Counted from the first letter of the stretch, positions 20,545-29,136 are shown. The stretch: 64,000 bases of DNA from Haemophilus parainfluenzae (GCF_900450995.1 NZ_UGHY01000002.1:1917001-1981000); one strand, 5' to 3'. Numbers and translations: made by a program. Notes: generated by a model from the sequence alone, not told the origin.

Positions 20545-21479
20545 TAGCTTGAAAACTCCACTAAGCCCACAACATTATTTTTATCATTGACCACAACAAG
20601 AGAGTGAATTTTCTTCTCTTTCATCAAGTCTTCTGCTTTCGCTAAGAATTCATTTTCATGAATAGTTTTCGGTGACGAGGTCATGAGCTCTTTCGCGGTT
20701 TTGTTAAGTGTATCGGCACCGTTAGCCGTTAATGCTCGGCGCACATCACCATCGGTAATAATGCCTTTAAGTTGTTGGTTTTCCATGACTAATGCCACAC
20801 CCATACGACCTTCATTCATAATAGTTAAGCAATCAGTGAAGCTGGTGTCTGGTGTGGTAATCGGTAATCGAGTTTGCATTTGATCTTTTACTTTACATAA
20901 CAAACGACGACCAAGGCTACCACCTGGATGGAATTTTGCAAAGTCAGCAGGTTGGAAATGACGTGCTGTAATCAATGAAACCGCAAGAGCATCACCTAAG
21001 GCTAAAGTGACTAACGCAGAAGTGGTTGGTGCGAGATTGTTTGGACAGACTTCGCGTTCGACAGTGATATCTAAAAAATAATCCGCATGGCGAGCAAGCG
21101 TTGAGTTTTTATTGCTGGTTAGGGCAATAATTTTATTACCAAAGTTTTTCAAACTTGGAATGAGTTTATTTACGTCATCAGTTTCACCGCTATAAGAAAT
21201 CAGCATCACAATGTCGATGGGTTTTAGCATACCTAAATCGCCATGAAAGGCTTCAGTCGGGTGCAGGAAGAAACTTGGTGTCCCTGTAGAGGCAAAAGTC
21301 GCCACCATTTTTTTGCCAATTAGCCCCGATTTACCAATACCACCGATGACTAAACGACCTTCGCAAGCAAGGATAAGATTCACAACTTGAGAAAACTCAT
21401 CATCTAAGCGTTGGCTTAGTTGTGCGAGTGCTTGGCTTTCAACAGAAAGCGTTTCTCGTGCGATTTGTAAATAATTCAT
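20544..21479 (-). CDS. kdsD: Arabinose-5-phosphate isomerase KdsD
   Basis: This enzyme makes arabinose-5-phosphate for KDO synthesis. It has 311 residues, an N-terminal SIS domain (GGIGKSGLIGKKMVATFAST about 47-66; LISYSGETDDVNKL about 93-106) and two C-terminal CBS domains (about 200-311). It forms an operon with kdsC through a one-base overlap. Confidence 0.95.
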   Translation of the reverse strand: MNYLQIARETLSVESQALAQLSQRLDDEFSQVVNLILACEGRLVIGGIGKSGLIGKKMVATFASTGTPSFFLHPTEAFHGDLGMLKPIDIVMLISYSGETDDVNKLIPSLKNFGNKIIALTSNKNSTLARHADYFLDITVEREVCPNNLAPTTSALVTLALGDALAVSLITARHFQPADFAKFHPGGSLGRRLLCKVKDQMQTRLPITTPDTSFTDCLTIMNEGRMGVALVMENQQLKGIITDGDVRRALTANGADTLNKTAKELMTSSPKTIHENEFLAKAEDLMKEKKIHSLVVVNDKNNVVGLVEFSS

Positions 21480-21568
21480 AGGAAATCCTTATGATAAAAG
21501 TGCGGTTGAAAATAACCGTGTTTTGTAGGGCTATTCTAACGGAAGTTATTAAAAATAAGAATGAAAAT

Positions 21569-21597
21569 TTGACCGCTCTTTGAATTCCCCCTATACT
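21569..21597 (+). promoter_or_regulatory. Sigma-70 promoter of rnpB
   Basis: TTGACC (21569-21574) and TATACT (21592-21597) are 17 bases apart. The RNA's first paired bases start 8 bases after the -10. The -35 lies inside a partial USS-like TTTGACCGCTCTT. Confidence 0.8.
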
Positions 21598-21604
21598 ACG
21601 CCGC

Positions 21605-21978
21605 GAGTTGGTTAGACAATCGCTGGTTTATTGAAGCCCTTAACCGTGTTCGCACGACCTAGTGGGACAAGTAAACGAGAGGAAAGTCCGAGCTACAAAG
21701 GGCAGAGTGCCGGATAACGTCCGGGCGGCGTGAGCCGACGACCAGTGCAACAGAGAGCAGACCGCCGTGAAAACGGTAAGGGTGAAAGGGTGTGGTAAGA
21801 GCACACCGTGCCGTTGGTAACAATGTGCAGAAAGGTAAACTCCACTCGTAGCAAGACCAAATAGGAACTCAATGGGTGGCCCGTCCAGAGTTCGGGTAGG
21901 TTGCTTGAGCGACAGAGTAATTTGTCGCCTAGAGGAATGATTGTCCACGACAGAACTCGGCTTATCGACCAACTCAAC
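21605..21978 (+). ncRNA. rnpB: RNase P RNA (class A)
   Basis: This is the catalytic RNA of RNase P, which trims tRNA and tmRNA 5' ends. The conserved signatures are GAGGAAAGTCC near the 5' end, CGACCAGTGCAACAGAGAGC, GGTAAGGGTGAAAGGGTG-like core, GGTAAACTCCA and the 3' ACAGAACTCGGCTTATCG. The 5' GAGTTGGT pairs with 3' ACCAACTC to close P1. Ends are set from P1 and may be off by a few bases. An IS3-family element starts about 16 bases after the 3' end. Confidence 0.95.
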
Positions 21979-22051
21979 AAATTCATCAAAAAATGATCTG
22001 CACCCCAAAAGTTGGACTCAACAAACCAACAATTGAGGTGCAGATTTTTTT

Positions 22052-22405
22052 ATGGGTAAACACTACACAATCGAATTTAAATTACAGGCTCTCCAACCTA
22101 TTTTGAATGGAAAAATGAGTATTAGAGAAGCTGCGCGTTTTTACAATATTCCTTCCAACGCCCTAGTCGGGACATGGTTGAAACGGTTTGAAAAAAGTGG
22201 CATAAAAGGACTTATTCCCCGTAAACCATCAGGACGACCACCAATGAAACCCAAATATGCCAGAATGCCACCGCCACCCAAAACTGAAGAAGACCGTTTA
22301 CGCCTGAGAATTTTACAGCTTGAAGCGGAGGTGGCCTACCTAAAGGAGTTGAGAAGGCTCAGACTTCAGGACGAAGCCGAGCAACGGAAATTATCCAAAG
22401 GTTAA
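22052..22405 (+). CDS. IS3-family transposase OrfA (copy 2)
   Basis: 117 residues, differing from the first copy at a few positions (for example T for A at residue 6, G for R at about 41, R for K near 70). It has the same HTH (SIREAARFYNIPSNALVGTW) and leucine-rich C-terminus. The -1 frame overlap with orfB is the same. Confidence 0.9.
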   Translation: MGKHYTIEFKLQALQPILNGKMSIREAARFYNIPSNALVGTWLKRFEKSGIKGLIPRKPSGRPPMKPKYARMPPPPKTEEDRLRLRILQLEAEVAYLKELRRLRLQDEAEQRKLSKG

Positions 22406-23211
22406 GAACACGCTATCCGTTAAAATGGCTTTTAGGTTTTGCACAGTTAGCGCGTAGTACGTTTTTTGCAAAACTTCAGATTAAACCGGATAAGGATGAG
22501 CAGCTGAAAAAGGCCATTAAACGCATCAAAGCCAATCATCCTGATTATGGCTACCGACGAGTTCATGCCAGCTTGCCAGGCGTGAATCATAAAAAAGTTC
22601 AACGTTTAATGCAGACACTTGGGCTTCAAGTGCAGTCAAGAAAAAGCAAGAAATTTACCACCTATCGAGGCACGATAGGGGTGATTGCACCGAATCATCT
22701 TGAACGCGATTTTAGTGCAACGGCCCCGAAACAAAAATGGGTGACCGATATCACCGAGTTTAAGGCGAAAGATGGGAGTAAAGTCTATTTATCTCCAATT
22801 TTAGACTTATTTAACAATGAGATAGTCTCATATAATCTCAGCTATTCCCCAAACTGGGCACAAGTAGAGGACATGTTAATGCAAGCCGTCAAAGGATTAA
22901 ATAAGGCTTGTGGTGTCATTTTGCATTCAGACCAAGGCTGGCAATATCAAATGGTAGCTTATCGTCGAATCTTGGCTGAACATGGCATCATTCAAAGTAT
23001 GTCGAGAAAAGGGAATTGCTTAGATAACGCCGCGATGGAAAGTTTCTTTGGGCGATTAAAAACGGAATGTTTTTATGGTCGGGAATTTAAAACAAAAGAA
23101 GAGATAGTTGATGCTGTCAGAGATTATTTGGATTACTATAATCATCGACGGATTCAACTAAAATTAAAAGGACTGAGTCCGATACAATATCGAAAACAAT
23201 CCTTTAAATAA
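22324..23211 (+). CDS. IS3-family transposase OrfB (copy 2)
   Basis: The open -1 frame encodes the DDE core, with acidic residues in WVTDITEF, LHSDQGWQYQ and DNAAMESFFGRLKTE. The nearest internal starts are a TTG near 22573 and the GTG after it, so expression as OrfAB by frameshift is expected. It is intact, with a few changes from copy 1 near the end (REFKTKEEI for REFNSREEI). Confidence 0.88.
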   Translation, partial: SGGGLPKGVEKAQTSGRSRATEIIQRLRTRYPLKWLLGFAQLARSTFFAKLQIKPDKDEQLKKAIKRIKANHPDYGYRRVHASLPGVNHKKVQRLMQTLGLQVQSRKSKKFTTYRGTIGVIAPNHLERDFSATAPKQKWVTDITEFKAKDGSKVYLSPILDLFNNEIVSYNLSYSPNWAQVEDMLMQAVKGLNKACGVILHSDQGWQYQMVAYRRILAEHGIIQSMSRKGNCLDNAAMESFFGRLKTECFYGREFKTKEEIVDAVRDYLDYYNHRRIQLKLKGLSPIQYRKQSFK

Positions 23212-23236
23212 CAGTCTAACTTTTTGGGGTCAGATC

Positions 23237-23304
23237 AAAATGACCGCACTTTTATTTTTTCATTATCCTACTCGGGATGGAATGAATAAAAGTTCGGTCA
23301 TTTT
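23237..23304. terminator. Long inverted repeat after dinB / rnpB containing one USS and one degenerate USS
   Basis: Two 20-base arms (23237-23256 and 23285-23304) match except for one base. That base turns the right-hand USS AAGTGCGGT into AAGTTCGGT. The repeat lies 10 bases beyond the dinB stop and would once have served rnpB from the other side; the IS now abuts its left arm. Confidence 0.7.
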
Positions 23305-23314
23305 CTTTTGTGTT

Positions 23315-24382
23315 TTACCACAAGCTCATTTGTTCTAAATGGTTTTCTTCCGGTAAATTCACGTGTAATCCTACGAGACGAATGGATTTTCCGTGGCTAC
23401 GTTGCCAAATTTGTTCCAGTAATTGTTGAAAGCTTTTGAGTGATAAAGGCAAGCCAGTTTTTTCTAAGGTCGTCACCTGAAAATCTTCAAATTTTAATTT
23501 CACCCCAATTTTTCGAAAAGCGGTTAAAGGGATATTCGGCGCACTTCGTTCAATGCGACGAATAAGCTCGGCATAGAGATTATCTAACAATGCTATACCT
23601 TGTTCGAGATGTCTAATATTTTCGGATAAGGTGCGTTCTACACCGATAGATTTTCGTTCTCGATGAGCTTGGACTTCACGATCATCGATGCCATGGCTAA
23701 AATCCCAAATTCGTTTGCCCATTTTACCGAAGATATTTAACAAAATAGATTGGTCGAGTTTTTGCACATCTTCGCAAGTTTCTAAGCCCATTTTCAATAA
23801 ACGTTCAGAAGTGACTTTGCCCACACCAGGGATTTTCTGCAATGGCAGTGTTTTTACAAATTGTTCAACTTCATGAGGTTGAATTACAAATTGCCCATTT
23901 GGTTTATTCATATCGGAGGCAATTTTGGCGAGAAATTTAAGGGGCGCCACACCAGCAGAGGCGGTCAGCTTTAATTCATCAAAAATGGCTTGGCGAATTT
24001 CTTGTGCGATCCAAGTGGCGGATCCTGAACATTGCGTACAATCCGTAACATCTAAATAAGCTTCATCTAAGGAAAGTGGCTCGATGATAGAAGTATAGCG
24101 TTGAAAGATCTGATGAATTTGCGCGGATACCTGTTTATAAAGGGGCATATTAACGGGCACTAAAATCAGGTTCGGACATTTTTTGATAGCTTGTGCTGTC
24201 GGCATCGCACTGTGTAGTCCAAATTTTCGAGCTTCATAATTACAGGTAGTGAGTACACCACGTTGTCGAGAACTCCCTCCCACTGCGACAGGTTTGCCCT
24301 GTAGCGTTGGATTTTCACGGATTTCAACAGAGGCATAAAAGCAATCCATATCAATGTGAATAATTTTTTTATCTTGTAGCAT
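23315..24382 (-). CDS. dinB: DNA polymerase IV (DinB)
   Basis: This is a Y-family translesion polymerase, 355 residues. Catalytic motifs are IIHIDMDCFYASVE (about 8-21) and SLDEAYLDV (about 103-111). The helix-hairpin-helix region IPGVGKVTSERLLKMG (about 179-194) and the little-finger domain follow. It ends in EQMSLW without the long tail that carries the beta-clamp motif in some homologues; a short QMSLW-type clamp-binding motif is at the very end. Confidence 0.95.
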   Translation of the reverse strand: MLQDKKIIHIDMDCFYASVEIRENPTLQGKPVAVGGSSRQRGVLTTCNYEARKFGLHSAMPTAQAIKKCPNLILVPVNMPLYKQVSAQIHQIFQRYTSIIEPLSLDEAYLDVTDCTQCSGSATWIAQEIRQAIFDELKLTASAGVAPLKFLAKIASDMNKPNGQFVIQPHEVEQFVKTLPLQKIPGVGKVTSERLLKMGLETCEDVQKLDQSILLNIFGKMGKRIWDFSHGIDDREVQAHRERKSIGVERTLSENIRHLEQGIALLDNLYAELIRRIERSAPNIPLTAFRKIGVKLKFEDFQVTTLEKTGLPLSLKSFQQLLEQIWQRSHGKSIRLVGLHVNLPEENHLEQMSLW

Positions 24383-24385
24383 AAA

Positions 24386-24423
24386 AAAAGTGCGGTTAAA
24401 TTTTATTTAGTATAACCGCACTT
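24386..24423 (-). terminator. Inverted-USS terminator upstream of dinB
   Basis: Arms AAAGTGCGGTTA (24386-24397) and TAACCGCACTTT (24412-24423) are followed on the minus strand by a T-run. It ends the gene at 24448-24951, which reads toward dinB. Confidence 0.75.
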
Positions 24424-24447
24424 TAATTACTGTTCAAGTATACATGA

Positions 24448-24951
24448 TTAATTATCAGAAACGACTTTCTTATCTTTAAACATGACTGAACGTTCAACTT
24501 TATAAACATGAATAGGTTCTTGTGTATTCATAAAAATTGAACGGTATTTTTCATCAATTTGAGTAAATGGAATTTGTAAATTAATTGTCAGTGTCTTACC
24601 TGGCAATAAGGTATTTTCTAATTCTATTTGCATATCTTGGCTATGCACAACTTGACGATTATGTACATACACGCTCAGCCATTGAATATTTTGAATTGGG
24701 AATTCACTTTTATTCGTAATGGTATATTTAAAGCGAGAAAGCGCTTGACCATCCTCACCTACAACAATATCTCTATCACCAACATCAATAGAAATCGTAT
24801 AGTTAACATACTTAGGGTAGCTTTTTTCTGCTGTTGCAGTTTTTTCTACACTTTTCGGTTTTTCCTTTGAAACATTTTCTTTTGCAAAAGCAGAAGAAAT
24901 TGAACAACTAGCTGCAAACAAAGCTAGCACTAAATATTTAAAAAATGACAT
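24448..24951 (-). CDS. Secreted protein of unknown function
   Basis: 167 residues. A clear signal peptide spans residues 1-23 (MSFFKYLVLALFAASC, cleavage near SSAFA). A Lys/Glu/Thr-rich linker (KENVSKEKPKSVEKTATAEK) follows, then a beta-rich domain (about 48-167, YTISIDVGDRDIVVGEDGQ). Phrases such as FKYTITNKSEFPIQNIQWL and LLPGKTLTINLQIPF suggest an Ig-like or FxLYD-type fold that modifies a C-terminal tail. I do not recognise the family. It is a monocistronic gene between ssrA (divergent) and dinB. Confidence 0.75.
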   Translation of the reverse strand: MSFFKYLVLALFAASCSISSAFAKENVSKEKPKSVEKTATAEKSYPKYVNYTISIDVGDRDIVVGEDGQALSRFKYTITNKSEFPIQNIQWLSVYVHNRQVVHSQDMQIELENTLLPGKTLTINLQIPFTQIDEKYRSIFMNTQEPIHVYKVERSVMFKDKKVVSDN

Positions 24952-25059
24952 TATTTTTTCTCCTATAAAAAAGCGCCGAAATTTTACCCTAACTCACGCA
25001 TTTAATAAATACCGCTCTTTTTCTTCTGCTTGTTTTTTGTTAGACTAGCGCATAATTTT

Positions 25060-25425
25060 GGGGCTGATTCTGGATTCGACGGGATTAGCGAAGCCCAAGG
25101 TGCACGTCGAGGTGCGGTAGGCCTCGTAAATAAACCGCAAAAAAATAGTCGCAAACGACGAACAATACGCTTTAGCAGCTTAATAACCTGCTCATAGCCT
25201 TCGCTCCCCAGCTTCCGCTCGTAAGACGGGGATAAAGCGGAGTCAAACCAAAACGAGATCGTGTGAAAGCCGCTGTTTGAGGATCGAAGCACTAAATTGA
25301 ATCAAACTAGCTTAAGTTTAGCGTGTCTGTCCGCATGCTTAAGTGAAATTAAAGACGAGACTAAACGTGTAGTACTGAAGGTAGAGTAATTTCGGACGCG
25401 GGTTCAACTCCCGCCAGCTCCACCA
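25060..25425 (+). ncRNA. ssrA: tmRNA (SsrA)
   Basis: This RNA rescues stalled ribosomes. The 5' GGGGCTGATTCTGGATTCGA and 3' CGGGTTCAACTCCCGCCAGC plus TCCACCA form the tRNA-like end, with encoded CCA. The tag frame GCA AAC GAC GAA CAA TAC GCT TTA GCA GCT TAA reads ANDEQYALAA, the gamma-proteobacterial tag. The 3' end serves as the attachment site of the 8.2-kb element that follows. Confidence 0.97.
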
Positions 25426-25430
25426 AATAA
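25412..25430 (+). repeat. Left attachment core (attL) within ssrA
   Basis: CGCCAGCTCCACCAAATAA at the tmRNA 3' end resembles 33566-33585 (CGCCAGCCCACCACAAAATA). The match is imperfect, with gaps at two places. The integration site next to a tyrosine recombinase supports the assignment. Confidence 0.6.
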
Positions 25431-25457
25431 CAATCCAAAGCAAACTTATCAAATCCT

Positions 25458-25494
25458 AAAAGCCCTTGAAAATATTAACCTCAAGGGCTTTTTT
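25458..25494 (+). terminator. Terminator after ssrA, element-borne copy
   Basis: An 11-12 bp stem (AAAAGCCCTTGA / TCAAGGGCTTTT) is followed by Ts. A closely similar stem-loop lies at the other end of the element (33612-33646), which is probably the original ssrA terminator. Confidence 0.8.
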
Positions 25495-25535
25495 ATATCC
25501 TAAGCGTTCCTACCCAATCCTATAAAATCCTTGAG

Positions 25536-25581
25536 TTTTAGTTATACTGACAGCCGTATAACAAAGTCGGTATAACTAAAA
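25536..25581. promoter_or_regulatory. Candidate integrase arm-binding sites, left end
   Basis: TTTTAGTTATAC (25536-25547), GTATAAC (25556-25562) and GTATAACTAAAA (25570-25581) are copies of the same word in both orientations, between attL and int. The word returns twice near the right end (33478-33501). This fits arm-type sites of a tyrosine integrase but is inference. Confidence 0.45.
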
Positions 25582-25700
25582 CTATACAAAACCTGTTAGC
25601 AAAAGGTTTTACTCATGTTTTAGCTATATCCAAATTTTTAAAAGTCTGAATCGCCGTCTGAGTTATTTAGAACAGTTTTCAACTCTCAGAAAGAAACAAT

Positions 25701-26945
25701 ATGGCACGCACAATCACACCGCTAAACAGCACGAAAATAGACAAAGCCAAGCCGCAGAAAAAGGAATTTACCCTATCCGATGGCAAAGGGCTTTATCTGC
25801 TGGTCAAGCCTAATGGGGCTAAGTTATGGCGGTTTAACTATTACAAGCCTTTCACGCAACCAAAGAAAAGAGCGTTAATTGGCGTTGGCAAATACCCTGA
25901 TATTTCCTTACAGCAAGCAAGAGCAATTAGAGAGGAATATTTATCTTTACTTGCGCAGAATATCGATCCAGCAATCTATCGCCAACAGCAAGAACAAGCG
26001 AAACAAAATGAGCTGAATAATACCTATGAAGCGGTGGCGTGGGCGTGGCTTGAGTATCGCAAAACCAAAAAGAACTTTTCAGATAATTATCAAAAAGACG
26101 TTATAAGCCTGATCAATCGTTGCTTATTGCCGCACTTTGGCCATTTGCCTATTTCCCAAATTACCGCGCCAATGGCATTAAAGGCATTTAAGCAGTATCA
26201 AGATGAAGGGCATTTAGAAAAGCTCAAACGGACGATTCAGAAGCATAACGAAATCATGACTTATGCCCTACACCGAGAATTGATCTCTTTTAATCCAACG
26301 ACAAATATCGCAAAGGAATTTGACAGCCCAACGGTTGAACATTTTAAAACCCTTAAGCCTGAGGATTTAAGCGAATTTATGTTCACGCTACAAAACGCTC
26401 AGATTCACTTACAGACGCGCTATTTGATTTTATGGCAACTGCTCACCATGACAAGACCGAACGAAGCGGCTACGGCGAAATGGGCGGATATTGACGAGAA
26501 AAACAGAATATGGACGATTCCTGCAGAGCAAATGAAACGCGGCATTGAACATAGAATCACGTTATCACGGCAAGCCTTAGCCCTGTTAGGACAAATTAAA
26601 AAATTGAGTGGTGGAAAAACTTACCTCTTCCCGAGTGTAAAGAACCCACAATCCCATGTTAATACGCAAACAGCAAATGCCGCGATTAAGCGAATGGGTT
26701 ATGCCGGTAAATTGGTAGCGCACGGTTTACGAAGTATCGCTAGCACCTATTTAAATGATCAGGGCTTTAATAGTGATTTGATTGAAGTGGCACTATCGCA
26801 CCTCAATTCAGACCGGGTAAAAACTGCCTATGACAGAGGGGAGAAATTAGAACAACGATTCAAGCTATTACAGGCATGGGCGGATTTTGTAGAAAAATCC
26901 TCACAAGGCACGTTGCCGCAATTTCATTTAAAGATTGTGGCTTAA
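25701..26945 (+). CDS. Tyrosine-type integrase (P4 family)
   Basis: This site-specific recombinase integrates the element at ssrA. It has 414 residues. An N-terminal DUF4102 arm-binding domain (about 1-90, LSDGKGLYLLVKPNGAKLW) is followed by a core-binding SAM-like domain (about 105-190) and the catalytic domain. The Arg is in TMTRPNEAA, HGLRS gives His and Arg, and LSHLNSDRVKTAYDRGE gives the later His and the Tyr nucleophile. A USS lies just after the stop. It is intact. Confidence 0.95.
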   Translation: MARTITPLNSTKIDKAKPQKKEFTLSDGKGLYLLVKPNGAKLWRFNYYKPFTQPKKRALIGVGKYPDISLQQARAIREEYLSLLAQNIDPAIYRQQQEQAKQNELNNTYEAVAWAWLEYRKTKKNFSDNYQKDVISLINRCLLPHFGHLPISQITAPMALKAFKQYQDEGHLEKLKRTIQKHNEIMTYALHRELISFNPTTNIAKEFDSPTVEHFKTLKPEDLSEFMFTLQNAQIHLQTRYLILWQLLTMTRPNEAATAKWADIDEKNRIWTIPAEQMKRGIEHRITLSRQALALLGQIKKLSGGKTYLFPSVKNPQSHVNTQTANAAIKRMGYAGKLVAHGLRSIASTYLNDQGFNSDLIEVALSHLNSDRVKTAYDRGEKLEQRFKLLQAWADFVEKSSQGTLPQFHLKIVA

Positions 26946-27008
26946 AGTGCGGTCGATTTTGGCGGAATTTGATCGTTTGTAATTAACAAAGAACAACTAG
27001 GAGCGTTT

Positions 27009-27572
27009 ATGGAGCATGAACATTCTTTACTTGATGAAGTAGAGCATATAAAAAAAAGTACGCAAGCATTGATCGATAAAAAGAAAATGCTAGATCACTG
27101 TTATTCTATAAAAGGAAAACCACAAACAGAATTTACTAAAGATGAAAAAATTTACAAGGGTATAAAATACGCACTTCATACAATCGATAAATATTTTACA
27201 GTTCCATTAGAAAATACTTTATTAGCTGAGTTAGAAACCGTAAATGAAGAAAAAATTGAAGAATTAAAGAAACTAAAAACCAATTTAAAAAGGCTGGTAA
27301 AAATTAGAAAGTATATATTGCAATTAGCGGATAGCTATAAATATCGAACAACATTAACAGCTAAAAGAATTAGAGCAAAGAGAAAAACAATAGAAGATCC
27401 GAGTAAGCAAAAAGCGATTGAAGAAGCCGTTACAATGTGGAAACGTACCCCTAGATTATCGCTTGATGATATAGCTGAACATATACGAAAAGAGGGCATA
27501 TCAGAAAAGTCTCACGCTCAAATAAAAAGATGGATATCTCAATATAACCCGAAAAGAAAAAATAAAACTTAA
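27009..27572 (+). CDS. Element protein of unknown function, coiled-coil with C-terminal HTH-like end
   Basis: 187 residues, very rich in Lys and Glu. The first about 125 residues look alpha-helical with coiled-coil tendency (ELETVNEEKIEELKKLKTNL). The C-terminal part (about 140-180) reads AVTMWKRTPRLSLDDIAEHI and continues into SHAQIKRWISQY, which looks like a helix-turn-helix. TAGGAG lies 7 bases before the ATG. A strong terminator follows, so it forms a unit with int, downstream of it. No family recognised; DNA binding is inference. Confidence 0.65.
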   Translation: MEHEHSLLDEVEHIKKSTQALIDKKKMLDHCYSIKGKPQTEFTKDEKIYKGIKYALHTIDKYFTVPLENTLLAELETVNEEKIEELKKLKTNLKRLVKIRKYILQLADSYKYRTTLTAKRIRAKRKTIEDPSKQKAIEEAVTMWKRTPRLSLDDIAEHIRKEGISEKSHAQIKRWISQYNPKRKNKT

Positions 27573-27579
27573 TCATTTA

Positions 27580-27611
27580 AAGCCGTCAGTAAATTGCTGA
27601 CGGCTTTTTTG
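27580..27611 (+). terminator. Terminator after the int operon
   Basis: AAGCCGTCAG / CTGACGGCTT stem (10 bp) with 7-base loop is followed by T6. It separates the int unit from the alpA operon. Confidence 0.9.
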
Positions 27612-27656
27612 TTTCTTTAACGGTTAAAGAGATGAATTAACTGTTAAAGAAATTGA

Positions 27657-27685
27657 TTGACAGTTGGCGTCATTTCCACTCTAAA
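27657..27685 (+). promoter_or_regulatory. Candidate promoter of the alpA operon
   Basis: TTGACA (27657-27662, perfect -35) and TCTAAA (27680-27685, 4 of 6) are 17 bases apart, about 75 bases before alpA. The motif GTTAAAGA occurs twice just upstream (near 27623 and 27643) and could be an operator. Confidence 0.45.
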
Positions 27686-27763
27686 AACCCTCCTCCATAA
27701 TCCATTCCGACACAACGAAGCCCCAAACGGCTTTAACCATTCCAACCAGTACGGAGTAAAACA

Positions 27764-27973
27764 ATGAATCAAACTGATCGCATTATCCGCCGCCTTGAGA
27801 CCATGAAAATGTTAGGCGTAAGCAAATCCACCTTTGCCGATTGGCAAAACCCTAAATCGAAACGTTACCGCCCGGACTTTCCAAAGAAAATTCAATTAGG
27901 GGTTAATTCAGTCGGTTACTTGGAAAGTGAAATCAACTCTTATATTGCCAAACTGGCAGAAGCGAGAGCATAG
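27764..27973 (+). CDS. AlpA-family transcriptional regulator / excisionase
   Basis: 69 residues with a MerR-like winged HTH: RRLETMKMLGVSKSTFADW (about 10-28), then FPKKIQLGVNSVGYLESEIN. AlpA proteins of P4-like elements act as activators of int or as excisionase, so this gene is the likely switch for excision. It heads the long rightward operon. Confidence 0.85.
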   Translation: MNQTDRIIRRLETMKMLGVSKSTFADWQNPKSKRYRPDFPKKIQLGVNSVGYLESEINSYIAKLAEARA

Positions 27974-27983
27974 GAGGGCGTTA

Positions 27984-28244
27984 ATGATTATTTCCACCAC
28001 CAGCACAGGCGAACAACACCGATTTACCATTGAACGACTGAGAGAACGCCCACACAGCACAAACGAACTACGACAAATGGGCGTTTATTATCCACCGGCA
28101 CGCATTAAGGAATTGCGCAATCAAGGTTATTTGATTGATACGTTCTACCGAGAGGAAACCGACAGCACCGGCTTAACCCACCGCGTGGGCGTTTATGTGC
28201 TACATGAAAACGCAGTAAGCCAAAATCATCAATATAACGACTAA
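27984..28244 (+). CDS. Small winged-helix-like element protein
   Basis: 86 residues from the ATG at 27984, which has GGAGGG 8 bases upstream. A longer frame reaches back into alpA, but without a ribosome site. The middle (ERLRERPHSTNELRQMGVYY, then PPARIKELRNQGYLIDTFYR) looks like a winged helix of a common phage type, ending in a beta hairpin HRVGVYVL. It is 10 bases after alpA. Function unknown. Confidence 0.7.
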   Translation: MIISTTSTGEQHRFTIERLRERPHSTNELRQMGVYYPPARIKELRNQGYLIDTFYREETDSTGLTHRVGVYVLHENAVSQNHQYND

Positions 28245-28257
28245 GGAGATATTAAAA

Positions 28258-28710
28258 ATGACCGATTGCAAAGACTGCTCAATAGAACAAGGGCGCAAAG
28301 ATTTAATTAATACCCCAATTTCAATTACTTATTCAAAGGCTCAATTCCCACATTTAACGGTGACTTCTGAAGATTGGGGAATGAATGCCGTTTTATGGCT
28401 TGAGGTCGGCGATTTTCTGCCACTAGGCATTGACGCTGACACAATGCAAGAGGCGTTGATCATGATTGCTTTTCTTCAACAAAGCACAAAAGCCCCGTTA
28501 CTGATTGATGAGGAAATGCAACAGGAGCTAACCGCACTTTCTGAAAATGGCATGGCATTTAACCCGATGAAAAAAGGAAATGGCGCACTCATTCCACTTG
28601 CTGAAATCCTCTCCACTGATACCAAACAAGAAACCGTGCGACACCTTGAAGAAAAGTTCTCACAGGGCGAGAAATGCCAGTTTGTAGAAATGGGCGGAAT
28701 GTTGAATTAG
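28258..28710 (+). CDS. Element protein of unknown function
   Basis: 150 residues with no signal peptide or membrane segment. An N-terminal CKDCSIEQGR with two cysteines could bind metal. A mixed alpha/beta body follows (FPHLTVTSEDWGMNAVLWLE, DADTMQEALIMIAFLQQ). TAAGGAG lies 10 bases before the ATG. It carries one USS within the coding sequence. No family recognised. Confidence 0.65.
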   Translation: MTDCKDCSIEQGRKDLINTPISITYSKAQFPHLTVTSEDWGMNAVLWLEVGDFLPLGIDADTMQEALIMIAFLQQSTKAPLLIDEEMQQELTALSENGMAFNPMKKGNGALIPLAEILSTDTKQETVRHLEEKFSQGEKCQFVEMGGMLN

Positions 28711-28734
28711 ACGAGCAAGGATCGATTAAAAAGA

Positions 28735-29046
28735 ATGAATAATATAAACCCATTACCACACCCTCAAAAATGCAACACAGTGACGCTATGTAGCATTTAC
28801 GCAATCATTGAGCGCATGTATGAAATCGCCGATTTATCACTTGATGGAAAAGTAACTCAAACCCGAATCGATGAGACCGGGCAAAAGGTACAAATTCCGT
28901 TCACGCACAAAGACGCTTTAGAGTTTATTTGCGACCAAGCCACTTATGCCCTGATGGAAATAGAACTACTGAAAGGACAGCTTGAAATGCTAATTAGCAA
29001 GCAAGAAGACAAAGGCGAATCGGTCGATTTGTCGGTGGTGGACTAA
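28735..29046 (+). CDS. Element protein of unknown function
   Basis: 103 residues, acidic, mostly helical (LCSIYAIIERMYEIADLSLD, ALMEIELLKGQLEMLISKQE). There is no clear ribosome site beyond a weak GGATCG...AAAAAG stretch. It lies in line with the operon. No family recognised. Confidence 0.6.
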   Translation: MNNINPLPHPQKCNTVTLCSIYAIIERMYEIADLSLDGKVTQTRIDETGQKVQIPFTHKDALEFICDQATYALMEIELLKGQLEMLISKQEDKGESVDLSVVD

Positions 29047-29063
29047 AGAGAGTTTTGCGACCA

Positions 29064-29109
29064 GTACGCGTACGCGCGCGAGGAAGTTCAGGATAGGTGC
29101 ATATTGCAC
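29064..29109 (+). other. Alternating purine-pyrimidine tract and small hairpin before the terminase-like gene
   Basis: 29064-29080 is 17 bases of strict purine-pyrimidine alternation (GTACGCGTACGCGCGCG), unusual in this AT-rich sequence. 29097-29109 is a small perfect hairpin GTGCA-TAT-TGCAC. They fill most of the 90-base gap before the gene at 29137. A packaging (cos-type) site is one possible reading; nothing here proves it. Confidence 0.4.
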
Positions 29110-29136
29110 AAAAGCAATTAAGGGGAATTTAAAACG

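Larger units (their letters stand above)
21994..23237 (+). mobile_element. Complete IS3-family insertion sequence (IS150-like), copy 2
   Basis: This is a second 1244-bp copy, nearly identical to the one at 3335-4578. Its outer ends are an exact inverted match (TGATCTG / CAGATCA), and AAA lies on both sides as a possible 3-bp duplication, although the flank is A-rich. It sits directly after the RNase P RNA and at the edge of the inverted-USS terminator shared with dinB. Both frames are intact. Confidence 0.93.

Noticed and set aside
21640..22008. Minus-strand frames over the RNase P RNA
   Set aside because: They are antisense to a clear class A RNase P RNA and have no start signals.
25002..25292. 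Minus-strand frame over ssrA
   Set aside because: Antisense to tmRNA; no family likeness or ribosome site.
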